Of a stretch of DNA of 64,000 nt, positions 12,170 through 24,572 are shown piece after piece; positions within the stretch are counted from its first letter, which is position 1, and every line of letters starts with the position of its first letter. The position numbers were made by a program, and so were the translations under genes. The stretch is from contig NC_092675.1 of the NCBI RefSeq assembly GCF_964355755.1, positions 31,582,912-31,646,911 of the forward strand. Reading direction: 5' to 3'. The notes beneath the pieces were generated by a model, which saw only the letters and a list, made by a program, of their open reading frames with translations, ran no database searches and was not told where the DNA came from. This DNA comes from Antedon mediterranea (Eukaryota; Echinodermata; Crinoidea; Comatulida; Antedonidae).

Positions 12170-15100
12170 ATGGAAAAGGCACAGCGTAAAACGCTTCTAC
12201 TGAACAAATCTCGCTTAGTTGGCGATATCCAAACCGAGCAGATAATTTGGGAGCTAAAACAGTTTGAAGTGTTAACACCCATACTCTTTAAAGATATTGA
12301 GCAAGAAAGTGGACGTAAAGCAAAACTCAATCGCCTTATTGATCTCATTACATCATGTGGCCCTAAATCTTTCCAAATATTTATTGAAATTTTAACAAAA
12401 CATGGATATAATGAACTAGTGGAAAGTTTAAAAAGTGATTATCAAAGATTCCGAAATGACGACGCCAGCAAAAAAAGTAAGTTAACAAAACTGAATACCT
12501 TTTTTGTGGCATTTAAATAAAAGTGTATGCATTGGTCTTATGTATTTTCTTTTATAGTTTTTTATATCCTTCAGACCGGGGGAATTATTGATGTCAATAT
12601 CATTATACATAGGCATTATGCAGTGAGTCGAAAACATATTGACACTTGATAAAGCATGAGATTTGAATTGTATATGATAAATTATGCGTTTTGTTCATTA
12701 AATTCCAATAAACCTGATTAGAAGTATCTACAGCAAATATAGATTTAACGGTAATGATACACTACCTATGGTCAAGATGTTATAATATAAATAATACAAT
12801 TCCTTAATTAATAATAATAATGCGATTCGTTAATGATGATGCAATCCGCTAAATGATAATGCAGTCCGTTAAATAGAAATAATTCAATCCGTGAATTAAT
12901 AATGCAGCCCGTTAAATAGAAATAATTCAATCCGTTAATTAATAATGCCATCGGTTAAATAATAATCTGTCAAAATAGTCCGTAAAAAATAACCCCATAA
13001 AGTAGGCCCGGTGATATCAGGATGCACTTCTAAAATGTAATGCGCCCGTAAAATAATAATACGGTTGCGCCAGGAAAATAGTCAATTATAATTAAACCGT
13101 AAATTATTCAGCTGCTACACGTATGTCATTACTTTTCCATTGTATTTTAATCTATTCTTAACATATTTTTTTCTTAACGAAATCGTTTCAACTTGTACTT
13201 CAAGAGCCCAACATGAACCAAATAGACAAAACTAATTTAAGAAGAGCGATTTCATTTACTTCATCATCTATTGAATTACGTAGACGACATTCTCATCAGC
13301 AGTTTTACGATCAGGAATTGTCACATTTTTTAAGCAAAGATAAATCTCATAATCATGCTGTTGGAGTGACAACTTGTGAATGTTTACTTTGCAAACAGAT
13401 CACATTCTGTGGTAATCCAGTCTTAGGTACAGACAATAAGAAACTTGTATATACTGTATTTTATTGAGGCTATGCTAGTACATACTATACTTTTTTTTTG
13501 TTTCTTCACAAATTTACATGTTAACAATACTATTTATCACTTTTCAAAATAAATAATAGAGTTTTGTTATTTAATTGTATTTCCAGAAACGAAACTGATT
13601 CCTATTCCACGTACATACGGTGAGGTATGTTTGAATAACCGTGAGAGTTTCATCGAAAATGTCTGGGCAGAACACATCGTACCAGAACTACGACCACCAT
13701 TGCAGCTTAGCAATCTGGATAAACAACTATTACGAACGGAGAAATCTCGTCGGAATAGATCTGAAATATTGTTTGACTTGTTGTTACAAAAAGTGGATGA
13801 GCATGGTCATAAGGCATTCTTTATGCTGCATGGTATATTGGATAGAACGTATCCTCATGTGTCCGATCTTGTTTGGAATGACCTGATGAAAATGACGGCA
13901 CCAACACCCGAGGTACACCTCCCTAGTAAGTTTCTTTACTTTATTGTGCATACAAAGTATTGATTATTATTGTTGATATAGGCATTTGTATTCACAATAC
14001 GGAGATGTTGTTTCTTTGCCAAAACTATTGTTTCACTCCGAAGACCGAATGGGTTCAATACCAAGCCACAGTAACTCAAATTGACATTAAATAAATTAAA
14101 GGATATTTTTTGGGTATAACAATAGTTATATTAAAAATTATCTGATGTGTTATACATTAATTATAGAGCATTCTCCTGCACCTCCAAATCACAACAGAGA
14201 CAACTTTATTGGAACGATTTCGGACACGGAGTATTCACAAGAACTGCAGAAAAACAAAAAGCACACAGGTCTGAAGTCTAGTCTTAATGTTATGCAACAA
14301 GAACTTCTTAACACGGGAGCTGATAGCTTGGGAAGATCAAGACAACTTGACAGAGCATCACAATTAATTGCAGAAGCAAACGGTGCAATTAAAATGCTTG
14401 AATCAAGAATTAAATGTGTTGAGCGTGAACGAGAAGACGCCCAACATTTAGAAAGAGTGGCCAATATGCAATGTAAAGACCTTAAAAAACAAATAGAAAT
14501 GCTTGAACATGAAAGCCGACAAATTCGTAAACAAGATGAAGATCACAGAAAACGTTGGGAAAACAATAAAAAATTGAAAATGGATGAGCTTCAGAAGATG
14601 AATGATGAATTGAAATCATTGGAGAATGACTTGCACAAAACACAATTAGATCAGAATCAAAAGCATGAGGAATTGATTCAAAGGAAAAGAAATCTTGATA
14701 TAATTGAGAGTAGTTTAAGCGAAAAGGACGAAAATCAACGAGATCGTTCTGCAAAATCAATGAAGAAACAACAGAACATAAAACAGCGAGACGTAGAGGT
14801 AACGAGACGCGAAGCCGATGTGATTATACGTGAAAGGGAAGTAGAGAACCGTGAGGATTCTTGTAGGAAGACAGGCCTCGAACAAAGACGTCGTTCAATG
14901 GAATTAAAAAGAAGGGAAGCAGAAGCAATTGTGCTTCAAGAGCAATATCAAATGAAGGAAGATAATCTTAATGATCAGATAAAGGAAAACAAGATGTGAG
15001 TTGTTTTTTAGGTTTTTTTTTTTAAACTATAAAAGCAGGAAAGAATTCTTCCCTGATAAAAGCTACTAAAAGGTGCTATTTCCATTTGTGAATCTCATTG

Positions 15101-17631
15101 ACTGTGTTATCATTTTTCAAATATTACTTCAACATAATTATTTCAAATTATAAGGTAAGATAAACTTTACCACCACGTTTACAACTGGGATATACATAGT
15201 GAATTACCGTATACAGACATAAATAAATCCATAGGCCTACTAGTAACATATTTATACTTGTGTGTAGGCCTATAATTTTGTACTAGAAAAACAAATACTG
15301 TAAGTTCAAAAATCAACTACCATTACGTCATTAATTTATTAAATAAAAAAAAATCTTATTATCAAAGGCAGCATAAATGATTATCATATAGTTGTAGAAT
15401 TTTCTAATTTTATTTTGTTTTATTTAAGAAAAATGTATATTTATTTACTTATCGTCGTTCGTTCTAGTGTGTAGGTGCCTTTAAAGTATAAGCAACTTGC
15501 AACGCATTATATTTAAATGGTATTAGTTTGGAATAGCATGCTACTTCACCGTCAGTCCACGTCTAGAGAACGCACTGCTTGTCTAGTCCAATCCAGTTCC
15601 TAATCCTAACTTTTTATTGTGCTTTATCCAATCGTCACTTATTGTTGCTAAATTCATAGAAAATAGTATTATTATAATATTCGAGATTTGTTTGATTTCA
15701 GAAAGCAAAGTGAAATTATGGCTCAGTTGAAAGATCTAAAAAAACAAGGAGAGAATTTAGATGAACAGAACATGGAGCAAAGTATGAAGGAGGAGCTACT
15801 AAGGGAGAAGGAAAACAGTATCGAACAACGGGAGCGGGATACTAAAGCTGCATTGCAACAGAAAACCGCGGCACTTGAAGAAGAGAAAGAACTTGTGGAA
15901 TTGGAGAGGCAGCGTTGGTACAGTGAATGGCGTCAAAAAGAACATAACATTAAACAAACAGAAGAAGAATGGAACAAAAAAACAGACGAGTTACAAGATC
16001 GAGAAAGAACATTGAGAAACATGGAAGACGAAATGAATAAAAAGAATAATGAATTAAGACAAGCACAGAAAGAATGCAAAGAGAGAACAGACGAAAATCA
16101 GAGAAAGGAAGAAGAGCTCACAATTGAGACTAAAAGATTATATGAAAAAGAACACAAGCTGAAATCTCGTAAAACAGATTTGGACAAAAGAGAGCAAGAT
16201 ATTGGTTCAATAGAACATGGCAGACGAGTGTTAAATGAAGATGTTGAACGTTTTAAAGCAGAGCAAAGAGATCGTGAAAAAGATTTCATGTTGAGATATG
16301 AAGAAATGGATACCAAATATGAACAGTTGCGAAAACAAGAAGATATGCTGATCAATATACAGATGAAACAGAGACAAAGAGAATTACTGTTACAAAAGAG
16401 GGAAAATAATAATTATATGCTCGAAGATGATCCAAGTAATACGGTACAGAATAACGTAGAAACGGTTACACGTACCTCAAGTGACAGTGGTTTGACAGAC
16501 GAGCCTATTATGTGTGAGTATACTATTGTACAAAGAGGTGATGATCAAAACTCTCCACGACGGTTTCAACCTTTTAACATTAAGGTTTCGCCAGGCTTGA
16601 CTATCTGGGGTCTAAAAACAATACTAGATAAAGAAGAGGGAATACCGACTCACTGGCAGCGGTTTTATTATGGAGGAATTCAACTTAATGATACCACAAC
16701 CCTTTCTGAAAATTCAATTGTACCCGAATCTTCGATATATTTAAAATTAGACGTGAAAGAAGGTTCAACAACTATCATTCTTAAAACTGGACAGAGAACA
16801 CGGATGATTGACGTTGACTTAAATGAAACAGTTGCTGTGACGAAGGCGCGAATATACAAGTATGAAGGTGTACCACCACATCAGCAAATATTGTTACATC
16901 GGGATGTCGTTATGGATGACGGTAACTTACTTCACGACTTTAATCTACACAAGAACTCTGCAATATCAATGAAATTAAACTACCGCATATGGGTTAGAAC
17001 TAAATCAAATACACTGATTCCCTTGGAGGTCGATGAACTTTCGACAATCAGAAATGTCAAATTTCTTTTGAGAGAAGCTGCTGGCGTTTGTGTTGATTCT
17101 CAAAAGCTAGGATTTAGAGGGAAGTTCCTAGATGATAGCCGTTCCCTCATTCACTATAAAATATGTGAGGGAAGTACAGTAGATCTTACGTGTGCGGTAA
17201 CCATCTCTCAAAAACCAGCAGGTGAAAGTTTGAAAATGGAACTAGATCCGTGTGTGACTGTTAAACAGTTAAAAGAAGAAATACGAAGAATAAAAGCAAT
17301 ACCAGTAAACAGACAAGCATTAGTAGTTCGTGATCAGCATCTACATGATGGTGATATGGTAATGGATCATTTGAAGAAGGGATCAATCATTAATCTACAT
17401 AGTGGTAATGTAATGATTGTCTCTTCATCTGGAAAGGTAATACTTAGTGATGTACAGCCATGGCATAATGTTTTGAAAGTTAAAGAGATGATTGAGCGTA
17501 AGACTGGAATAACAGTGCATATGCAACATTTGGAATATCAAGGGTCTGCCTTAGTTTCGGGCAGTTTACGACTATCGGATTTCGATATTAAAAATGGAAG
17601 TGTCTTGCAAATGAAACAAATAGAAGGTTAG
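12170..17631 (+). CDS. CARD-CARD-coiled coil-5x ubiquitin-like protein
   Basis: Five exons: 12170-12476, 13205-13426, 13587-13925, 14167-14995, 15702-17631. All are GT-AG with consistent phase, predicting 1208 residues. Residues about 9-92 form a CARD-like death fold (RLVGDIQTEQIIWEL, then CGPKSFQIFIEIL). Residues 103-177 are a linker with clustered cysteines C160, C162, C165 and C171. Residues about 194-277 are a second, more diverged CARD-like domain (ENVWAEHIVPEL, then HGHKAFFMLHGIL). Residues about 315-800 are E/K/R/Q-rich coiled coil. Residues 838-1208 hold five ubiquitin-like folds starting near 838, 922, 994, 1065 and 1136. No Gly-Gly ends any unit and the protein ends in IEG, so it is not a processed polyubiquitin. 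Inference: a cytoplasmic signalling scaffold, possibly innate immune. I recognise the domains but not the gene, and know no named protein with this order. Confidence 0.85.
12800..12985 (+). repeat. Degenerate tandem repeat in CARD-gene intron 1
   Basis: Words such as AATAATGCARYCCGTTAAAT and AGAAATAATTCAATCCGT recur imperfectly every 20 to 55 bp. The rest of intron 1 (12477-13204) shows nothing else. Confidence 0.6.
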
Positions 17632-19017
17632 ATCATTAAATGCCATTTCAATCAAAGAAGGTATTATTCGTTGTGCTTAAATAATTGTATGTCCTGGTAG
17701 TACTGTAGTATTATGCAAGTGATACTCTATTTAAATTTCGATTTAGAGAATCGTAAAGTACAGTGTATACTATACGTGTTTAGGGAGAGATAATTTCTGT
17801 AGTTGAAAAGCAAAAACCAGTTGAAACTGGCCGCTGCTAAACACTGCATGAAAGGAGTCGAAATCCGGGTTTTAATCTTGGATAATAGGAACAACGGATA
17901 CCAAATTACGCAACAAACTATCTTCATTGTTGTATAAGCCTACACTTAAAGTAGCACTGTTTTAAGCAATGAACCAATATTTTTTCGGAATCCTTTCATT
18001 GTCCGCTTTATTTGACCTATTATTATTGTGATTATGTGGAACATTAAAGTTTATAGTAGTTCTTAATTTTGCCTTTTTTTTTTTTTTGTATATGAATAAT
18101 CTCGTGGAGATGTAGTGAGTGTGAGAGAACCGAGACCGAGTCCGGTCGTATGTATCGGTACTGCAGCTACACTTCTACAACCAGAGGCTCTATGCTACTA
18201 GTTCTGTTCGTCGGCTGCATTCATCGTCGAATTTTTTTGTCTTCTTCCAGCAGCCAAATTAAATATAGCTGAAATGTTCAGCAGCTTCATGGATCTTATT
18301 TAGCGTCACATTTATCTTTCTTCAAAATGTAAACATCTTCCATATATTATCATTATGCAACAATATTATGCCATATTATTTTATAATAGAATCTTGAACT
18401 AGTGTCATCTATACAGCAGTATTGTTCCTGTGAGCTCGGTGAAGAAACAATTCATTTTGAAACTTTAAATGCGCGTGCGCGTGTCATTTCTTGGATAGCA
18501 TTATAAAGTTCCAACAATAAACTTTAATAAAAACATAACTTAATTACGCTGCGTGACTCTTATAAAACATAACTTAATTACGCTGCGTGACTCTTATAAA
18601 ACATAACTTAATTACGCTGCGTGACTCTTATAAAACATAACTTCATTACGCTGCGCGACTCTTATAAAACAAAATTTAAGCGAATTATACAAGTAATAGA
18701 ATTAAAAAATGGTATTCAACGAAACTATATTCAATCAAATGTATATAGGAAATGTATAATACAGAATTGGTAAAAGTACAGCAGCAATTCTTAAAACATG
18801 GCTTATATTCTGGCTTATATATCATATTAACCACAATGGTTTAACAAAGTGTTCTATTACAATGCATCCATTCAACATGATTTATTATCATTATTTTGAC
18901 CACTATTCATGAGTATGAAAAATTGACATTAATAATGATCATGAAATTAAATAACAAAATAGTAAATAATAGACATTAGATATTAGTCTTTTGTAAAATC
19001 TCTAATGTGTTTGTTGG
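17632..19017. other. Spacer between convergent genes
   Basis: This holds the 3' flanks of the CARD gene (+) and WDR83OS (-). A possible ATTAAA signal for the CARD gene is at 18043-18048. TTTATT at 18881-18886 is an AATAAA on the minus strand, about 130 bp past the WDR83OS stop. Apart from the tandem repeat at 18531 I see no other gene. Confidence 0.5.
18531..18668 (+). repeat. 34-bp tandem repeat, about 4 copies
   Basis: The unit is AAAACATAACTTAATTACGC followed by TGCGTGACTCTTAT. The last copy has two substitutions. Confidence 0.9.
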
Positions 19018-21100
19018 TCATTGAAACGGTAATGTCATTGGTTGTGGACTTTGCAGATATGACATCACAACGGCAGATATAGACAACCTTGAAATAAGAA
19101 GAAAACAAAAGTTATTAAATGTACTGTAGGTTAGGAAAGCAGCAAATAATATTCCTCATTACCCTGTCAGACAATACAATTCGCTATTCAAATAATATTC
19201 CTCATTACTCTGTCAGACAATACAATCCGCTATTCAAATTGCTTGTTATCTCTAATACACTAGTGGCGAAAGTGACTATCGCTAGTAGGAATCTTATTTT
19301 TATAGATTTCTGCTTTTATATTAAGCAATTACTTAGTAATATAAATCATTTATGTGTGATATTCTTTGCATTACATATACTGTAGAGTAATCCTTTAAAT
19401 TATAGGTAATATTACATTCATGACAGTAATGCTTATTAATATCTATGAATTACATGACACATGAATTGCACAAACCACATATATCACGTACATAAAACTG
19501 CTAAATGTTTGTTTTCCATCTTCTGTAACTCTGGAATTTGCAAAACTAATAAAAGAACAAAATACAGCTACCCAAGCACACCATTTCATCTAGAAAATAA
19601 TAATAATTTTCAAATTAAAATATAAGCATCTCTCATTGTGGCCACAGTATGTACATTCCAGAGAAGGATTTTCTTTTTAACATCTAAACTTTAATATTCA
19701 CGGTAAATTACCTTTAACATTAGTCCACACATACTGAAAATCATACCAAGTAAATTCATGTAATCTGCCATAGGGTCATCTGGTGGTGCATTGCTGTCTA
19801 CAACTGGGGGTTTGTACCTAAATAAACATTCAGCAGGTTAGAAGTAACAACCATATAATATATATTCGGTTTAGTGTTTGAATCATTTGTCATTGATGTG
19901 ACTATGCTGTAATCCTAGAGGGCACTTGTATGTAAAGGCCTAATAAATAGGATGGTAGAGTCTAGGTGGCTAAAAATATAAATCCTGCTGCTAGGAAATA
20001 AAGCACTAAGCTTACCACCAGTATAAAGTAATGAAATATACTTTAATGCACTTGTCAATTGTATGACCCACTATACGACCCCCGGGAGAGGTGCGTCATT
20101 TGTCTGATGTGCGTCATACCTTTAAATACCATGACGCACCCGTGCGTCAAAAATGTGACTTACCTTTAGGTGACCATGACGCACCCATTTTGACGCACTG
20201 TGACCATGTTGTTTATGATATGGTGGGTGGTAAAGTGACGGACATTGACACACCTTGTTCATTGATGTGACGTACCATCTACTGTAGGGTTTTTTGACGC
20301 ACCCCTGCGTCAGTAATTATTTGTAAATGACGCACCCATGACGCACCTCTCCCGGGGGTCGTATAGTGGGTCATACAATTGACAAGTGCATAATAGGCCA
20401 GTACAGCAGCAGACTGAATGGCTACAATTCATTAATGATAAAATAAATTAATGTTATCGTGTTATGGCTATATTATTATTATTTCTTTTCCCTGCTTCTA
20501 CTTGACCCTCCCTTCTACTATACATTGTTATTGCCTATTTATTATTATTATTAATTCCTATACACTATTAGGGCTAGGCTAGTGTGTGGTAATAAACGCT
20601 TTTTCGTTTGTTTTGTTGTGGGATTGGTTGTCCCCCTCCTCCCTTGACCCTGCTGTTCCATAATTATATTAAATTTAATGAATGTTATTATTAATTATAT
20701 TTTGTCACATATATTATAAACACATTGAATTTGAATAACAAAAATAATAAAATACTATCAATCATAGCCTAGCCTAGTAGGTCTATTTATGCCCTCTACT
20801 CTTACTAGGCTAGGCCTAGAGTCTGCACTCTCTAGCAGGCACATAGCTCTAGGCTAGGCCTAGACTAGCCGACTACCCTAGGCTCCCGGTCCTCCAGTAG
20901 TAGACCTAGCCTATAAATAATAGCCTACCTAGGCGCGCCTAGGCCTTAGTTAGTAATAGGCCTAGTAGTATAGGCTAGGTCATACACTGTGTGTAGGCCT
21001 AGTCTGTACGGATCCGTCTGTACTATAACTAGGCTAGCCTGACCATATACCGTTTTTCTTTGCTTGGTTTGCGAACGTCAGCAGAATTATTCGACGACAT
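19018..21100 (-). CDS. WDR83OS: WDR83OS (Asterix/PAT10), ER membrane-protein insertion chaperone
   Basis: Complete four-exon gene. In transcript order: 21051-21100, 19712-19817, 19492-19589, 19018-19087. The exons sum to 324 bp and 107 residues, close to the usual 106, with consistent phase and GT-AG introns. Recognised from [57 protein letters not shown] and [16 protein letters not shown]. In other animals it pairs with CCDC47 as the PAT complex, protecting polar transmembrane segments during multipass protein insertion at the ER. Hydrophobic segments are at about residues 40-55, 57-73 and 86-97. Exons are short and easily missed by open-frame scans. Intron 1 contains a 344-bp MITE and an AGGCCTAG block. 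Confidence 0.95.
20047..20390. mobile_element. 344-bp palindromic MITE, Harbinger-like
   Basis: Near-perfect terminal inverted repeats of about 55 bp start TGCACTTGTCAATTGTATGA. They continue through the CCCCCGGGAGAGGTGCGTCA motif on both arms. TAA duplications flank it at 20044-20046 and 20391-20393; a 3-bp TWA duplication is typical of PIF/Harbinger. The interior repeats GTGCGTCA/TGACGCAC words. It sits in WDR83OS intron 1. Confidence 0.8.
20760..21045. other. AGGCCTAG-rich block at the 5' end of WDR83OS intron 1
   Basis: The stretch is dense in CCTAG, AGGCCTAG and TAGGCTAG words, largely self-complementary. It ends within about 10 bp of the exon 1 donor (exon 1 is 21051-21100, minus strand). 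Confidence 0.7.
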
Positions 21101-21949
21101 AATATTAACAAAGACGAAAAAATGGCGATTAAAACACTGGTTTTCGTCGGAACGTTTTCGTATCCTCACTTTCTTTTCAACACACAACCAGCGTACCAAA
21201 GATTATATAGCGCCGCTATATACGGCGGCGCTATATAATCTTTGAGCGCAGCAGAGCCATATATATAAAGAGTTACGACATTGGATTATAGTCACGTGAT
21301 ATGCAGATCAAAATGTGTCAAACTTGTCTGCATTTAATGCATGTAAAGTATAGGAGCAACAAAATACTTTCAATTTTTTCTTGTATTAAAAAAAATGTAA
21401 TTGCACATTTTACGATGAAATATCGATGTGCACAGCGTACAGAAGTACTTGCGCCAAAGAATATTGCGCGCGCGTGCGCTAGTACATTATAACGTTCGAT
21501 TGATTGATTTTGGAACAAAACATCCCATAACTACGTCCTATTAATAACAATTATGTAATATTTTCAATTCATAATGCATGCTTTGATGACGAAATAAAAT
21601 AATGAAGTGTCGTGGATATATTTGTTAATATATTGAATAGGGTATGAACAATATTAAAATAATAAAGGCAAATTATTACAAATGAAATGATGAACGAGTC
21701 TCTGAAAGTTTGTGTCAAAAACACACAGAGAGCCATATACTGTATAAAAAGAGGGGTGCATTTGTGTGTTTTTTGTATTGGTTCATGATTGATTTTTTTT
21801 ATTTTTTTTTTTTATTTATTCAGGTTTATACAATAAAAAACATGCAGCCCGAAGGCTGAAATTGTTGATTTACAAAAATATATATATAAATATATGGAAA
21901 CTACGAAAGCCTATTAGGGCCAACAAAAAAATAATATTGCTTTCACAAA

Positions 21950-22465
21950 TTCGAAATAACGAATTATTAATTCGTTTTTTCGAATTATTAATTCGTTATT
22001 TCGAATTTATTTAAGTAATTTGAAATTTCGAATTAATAATTCGAAATTTCGAATTATTAATTCGAAATTTCGAATTATTTATTTCGTTATTTCAAATTAT
22101 TAATTCGAAATTTCGAATTATTAATTCGAAATTTCGAATTATTAATTCGAAATTTCGAATTAGTAATTCGTTATTTCGAATTCATAATTCGAAATTTCGA
22201 ATTAGTAATTCGTTATTTCGAATTCATAATTCGAAATTTCGAATTAGTAATTCGAAATTTCGAATTAGTAATTCGTTATTTCGAATTAATAATTCGAAAT
22301 TTCGAATTAGTAATTCGTTATTTCGAATTAATAATTCGAAATTTCGAATTAGTAATTCGTTATTTCGAATTAATAATTCGAAATTTCAAATTAGTAATTC
22401 GTTAATTCAAATTTTTAATTCGTTATTTCGAATTAATAATTCGAAATTTCGAATTAATAATTCGA
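21950..22465. repeat. TTCGAA/TTATTAATTCG array, left subterminal region of transposon copy 1
   Basis: About 500 bp of alternating words TTCGAAATTTCGAATTA and GTAATTCGTTATTTCGAA, each self-complementary. The array is mirrored at 27350-27802. Confidence 0.9.
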
Positions 22466-22530
22466 CCTCTGCCCTTTCTAATGACATCCCAACCATCCCG
22501 GATTACTTTAGCTAATGCAATCTGGTCACC

Positions 22531-23899
22531 ATGCGTCCTGAAAACCATTGGATTAGATTATATTTCAATCGTAGCTTAAATTATCAAGAGATTATTGAAA
22601 TGTTAGCAGAAGATCATGATATTTTGATAAGTAAACGAACATTAAAGCGAAGGCTGAAAAAAATGTGCCTTAGTCGAAGAAAACGGCATTCTGACGAACT
22701 GGAAGTCGCTGCGTTCATTGAAAGCCAATTACAGACGTCAGGGATGCTACATGGGTACAGGTGGATGCACATTCGTTGCACACAAAATGGGTTAAACATA
22801 GATAAAGAGACGGTCAGAATAATTTTAAACCTTCTTGACCCAGAGGGTGTCGAAGCAAGAAGAAGACGACGACTACACAGAAGAATTTATCATGTAGGCC
22901 CTACCTGGCCCAAACTATATCTGGCATATCGACTCGTACGACAAACTTAAGCCATACGGCATTTGTATAAATGGCTGTATAGACGGATTCTCTAGACACA
23001 TAATATGGCTAGAAGCTTACTTTACTAGCAGCAATCCAAAAGTTATAGCCGGCTATTACGTAAATTCTGTTCGCCAAAAATGGGTTGCCCAAAGTCTATT
23101 AGAACAGATTTCGGAACTGAAAATTCTATTGTTGGTCCAATGCAACAGTTTCTTTGTAATGAGAACAGCAGTTTTATACAAGGAACAAGTCAGCATAATC
23201 AACGAATTGAGAGTTGGTGGGGCATTCTCAGAAAACACTTTACTCAGTTTTGGATGGACGCTTTTAAACAACAAAAGAATGACGGTAGATATGATGGAGG
23301 TCTTATAGACAAATCTTTATTACAATTTTGTTTTATGAAAATTATCCAGGTAAGCAGTACAGCAATTACATTGTGTGCTATGCATTATAGTCCCCAAGTA
23401 CGACAATTATAATAATAATTTGGGCTTTCGCAACAATTTGAAAAGCAAACAATATTAGCCTAGAATTAAATCACTCCTCTTTTATTTACGATATTGTTTT
23501 TTTTTTCACGGTCTAAACTGTCATTAAACTATTTGTTTTTACTGTACTGTATTATATTTGCCTTTTTTAAAGGATGAACTGGACACGGTTGCAAATGAGT
23601 GGAATGCCCATCGCATCTCAAAATCGAGAAATAGCCATGGTCCGTTTGGACGCCCGACATTGATGTACAATGTACCATACTTATTCGGGGGACAAGAGTG
23701 TATTATTCCCGTTGATGTGGCTAAAGTTGAAGTTTGTGAAAGTGAATCCATCTTCAAAAGCCAGATTCCATGAGATAAGGACGTGTTCGACTTATGTTCC
23801 ATATTCTTGGAAAAAAGGCAGCTATCGATGCCGAAAACATGTGATGAAGGTTTGCAGTTATACAGCAGTCTTAGAAATATGTTTCTTGACGTCATCTGA
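22531..23899 (+). pseudogene. rve/DDE integrase (transposase), broken copy in transposon 1
   Basis: Two exons: 22531-23349 and 23573-23899, joined by CAG|GTAAGC and TTAAAG|GAT. The sibling copies show the DDE core: HIDSYD, RTDFGTEN and QRIESWW. The N-terminal part is helix-turn-helix-like (ISKRTLKRRLKKMC). Damage: a 7-bp insertion near 22896 (GTAGGCCCTACC versus GTACC in siblings), a 5-A instead of 6-A run near 23076, and a TGA in exon 2 at 23771-23773. An inactive copy. Confidence 0.85.
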
Positions 23900-24572
23900 T
23901 CAAATGCCACAGCAAGCACGTGATATCACATTATCATGTTATAAATCGTTTTTTTTATTAATTAATTGTCGCTGTGATATTATTTCCAATACAAAGTTAG
24001 AATTGCAACGAACACAATGTAATGAATACAATATAAACAATTATATTTATTTATATTATGTTCAGTTGGTGATGATCAGACAGAATTGTGTTATGTAGCT
24101 GTACAATACAGTAAAACAGATGTAATTTAACAACATTTTGTTTATTGAAACTTTAATAACAGTATTTTATTTCTGAAACAATTACAAAAATGTTGGCTAC
24201 TAAAATTTGATCATAATTTAAAGATATATTGTCCCCCTGAAAAAATATTTTTTTTTAATTGTTTTGTTGAATATGTTATTTTAATGTCACATAATAGTTT
24301 TTCACTTTCACAAAAAAATGGGTCTGAAAAAAAATTATTTACCTATTAAGAAAACTGTAATTTAAAGCAAATAAATGGTCAAATTGGCTGGAAGACAATG
24401 AGTTTTGGGGTAATTTAACTGTTTAACTGTTTTGTCTTTCTATAGGTGAAATAATTTTTTTTTCTCGTTTTTTTTTCTTATGGAAACAACTTCATTAAAA
24501 CTGCAAAATGGCCTATTCAAAGTCAGATTTAAAAAATCTTTATTCTTCATGATTTTGGGGGACAATACATCT

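Noticed and set aside
16510-17631. Polyubiquitin precursor
   Set aside because: Units are diverged, lack Gly-Gly junctions and are fused to coiled coil and CARD-like domains.
22614-23919. Minus-strand open frames across the plus integrase
   Set aside because: Shadows of the integrase coding sequence; no domains in those frames.
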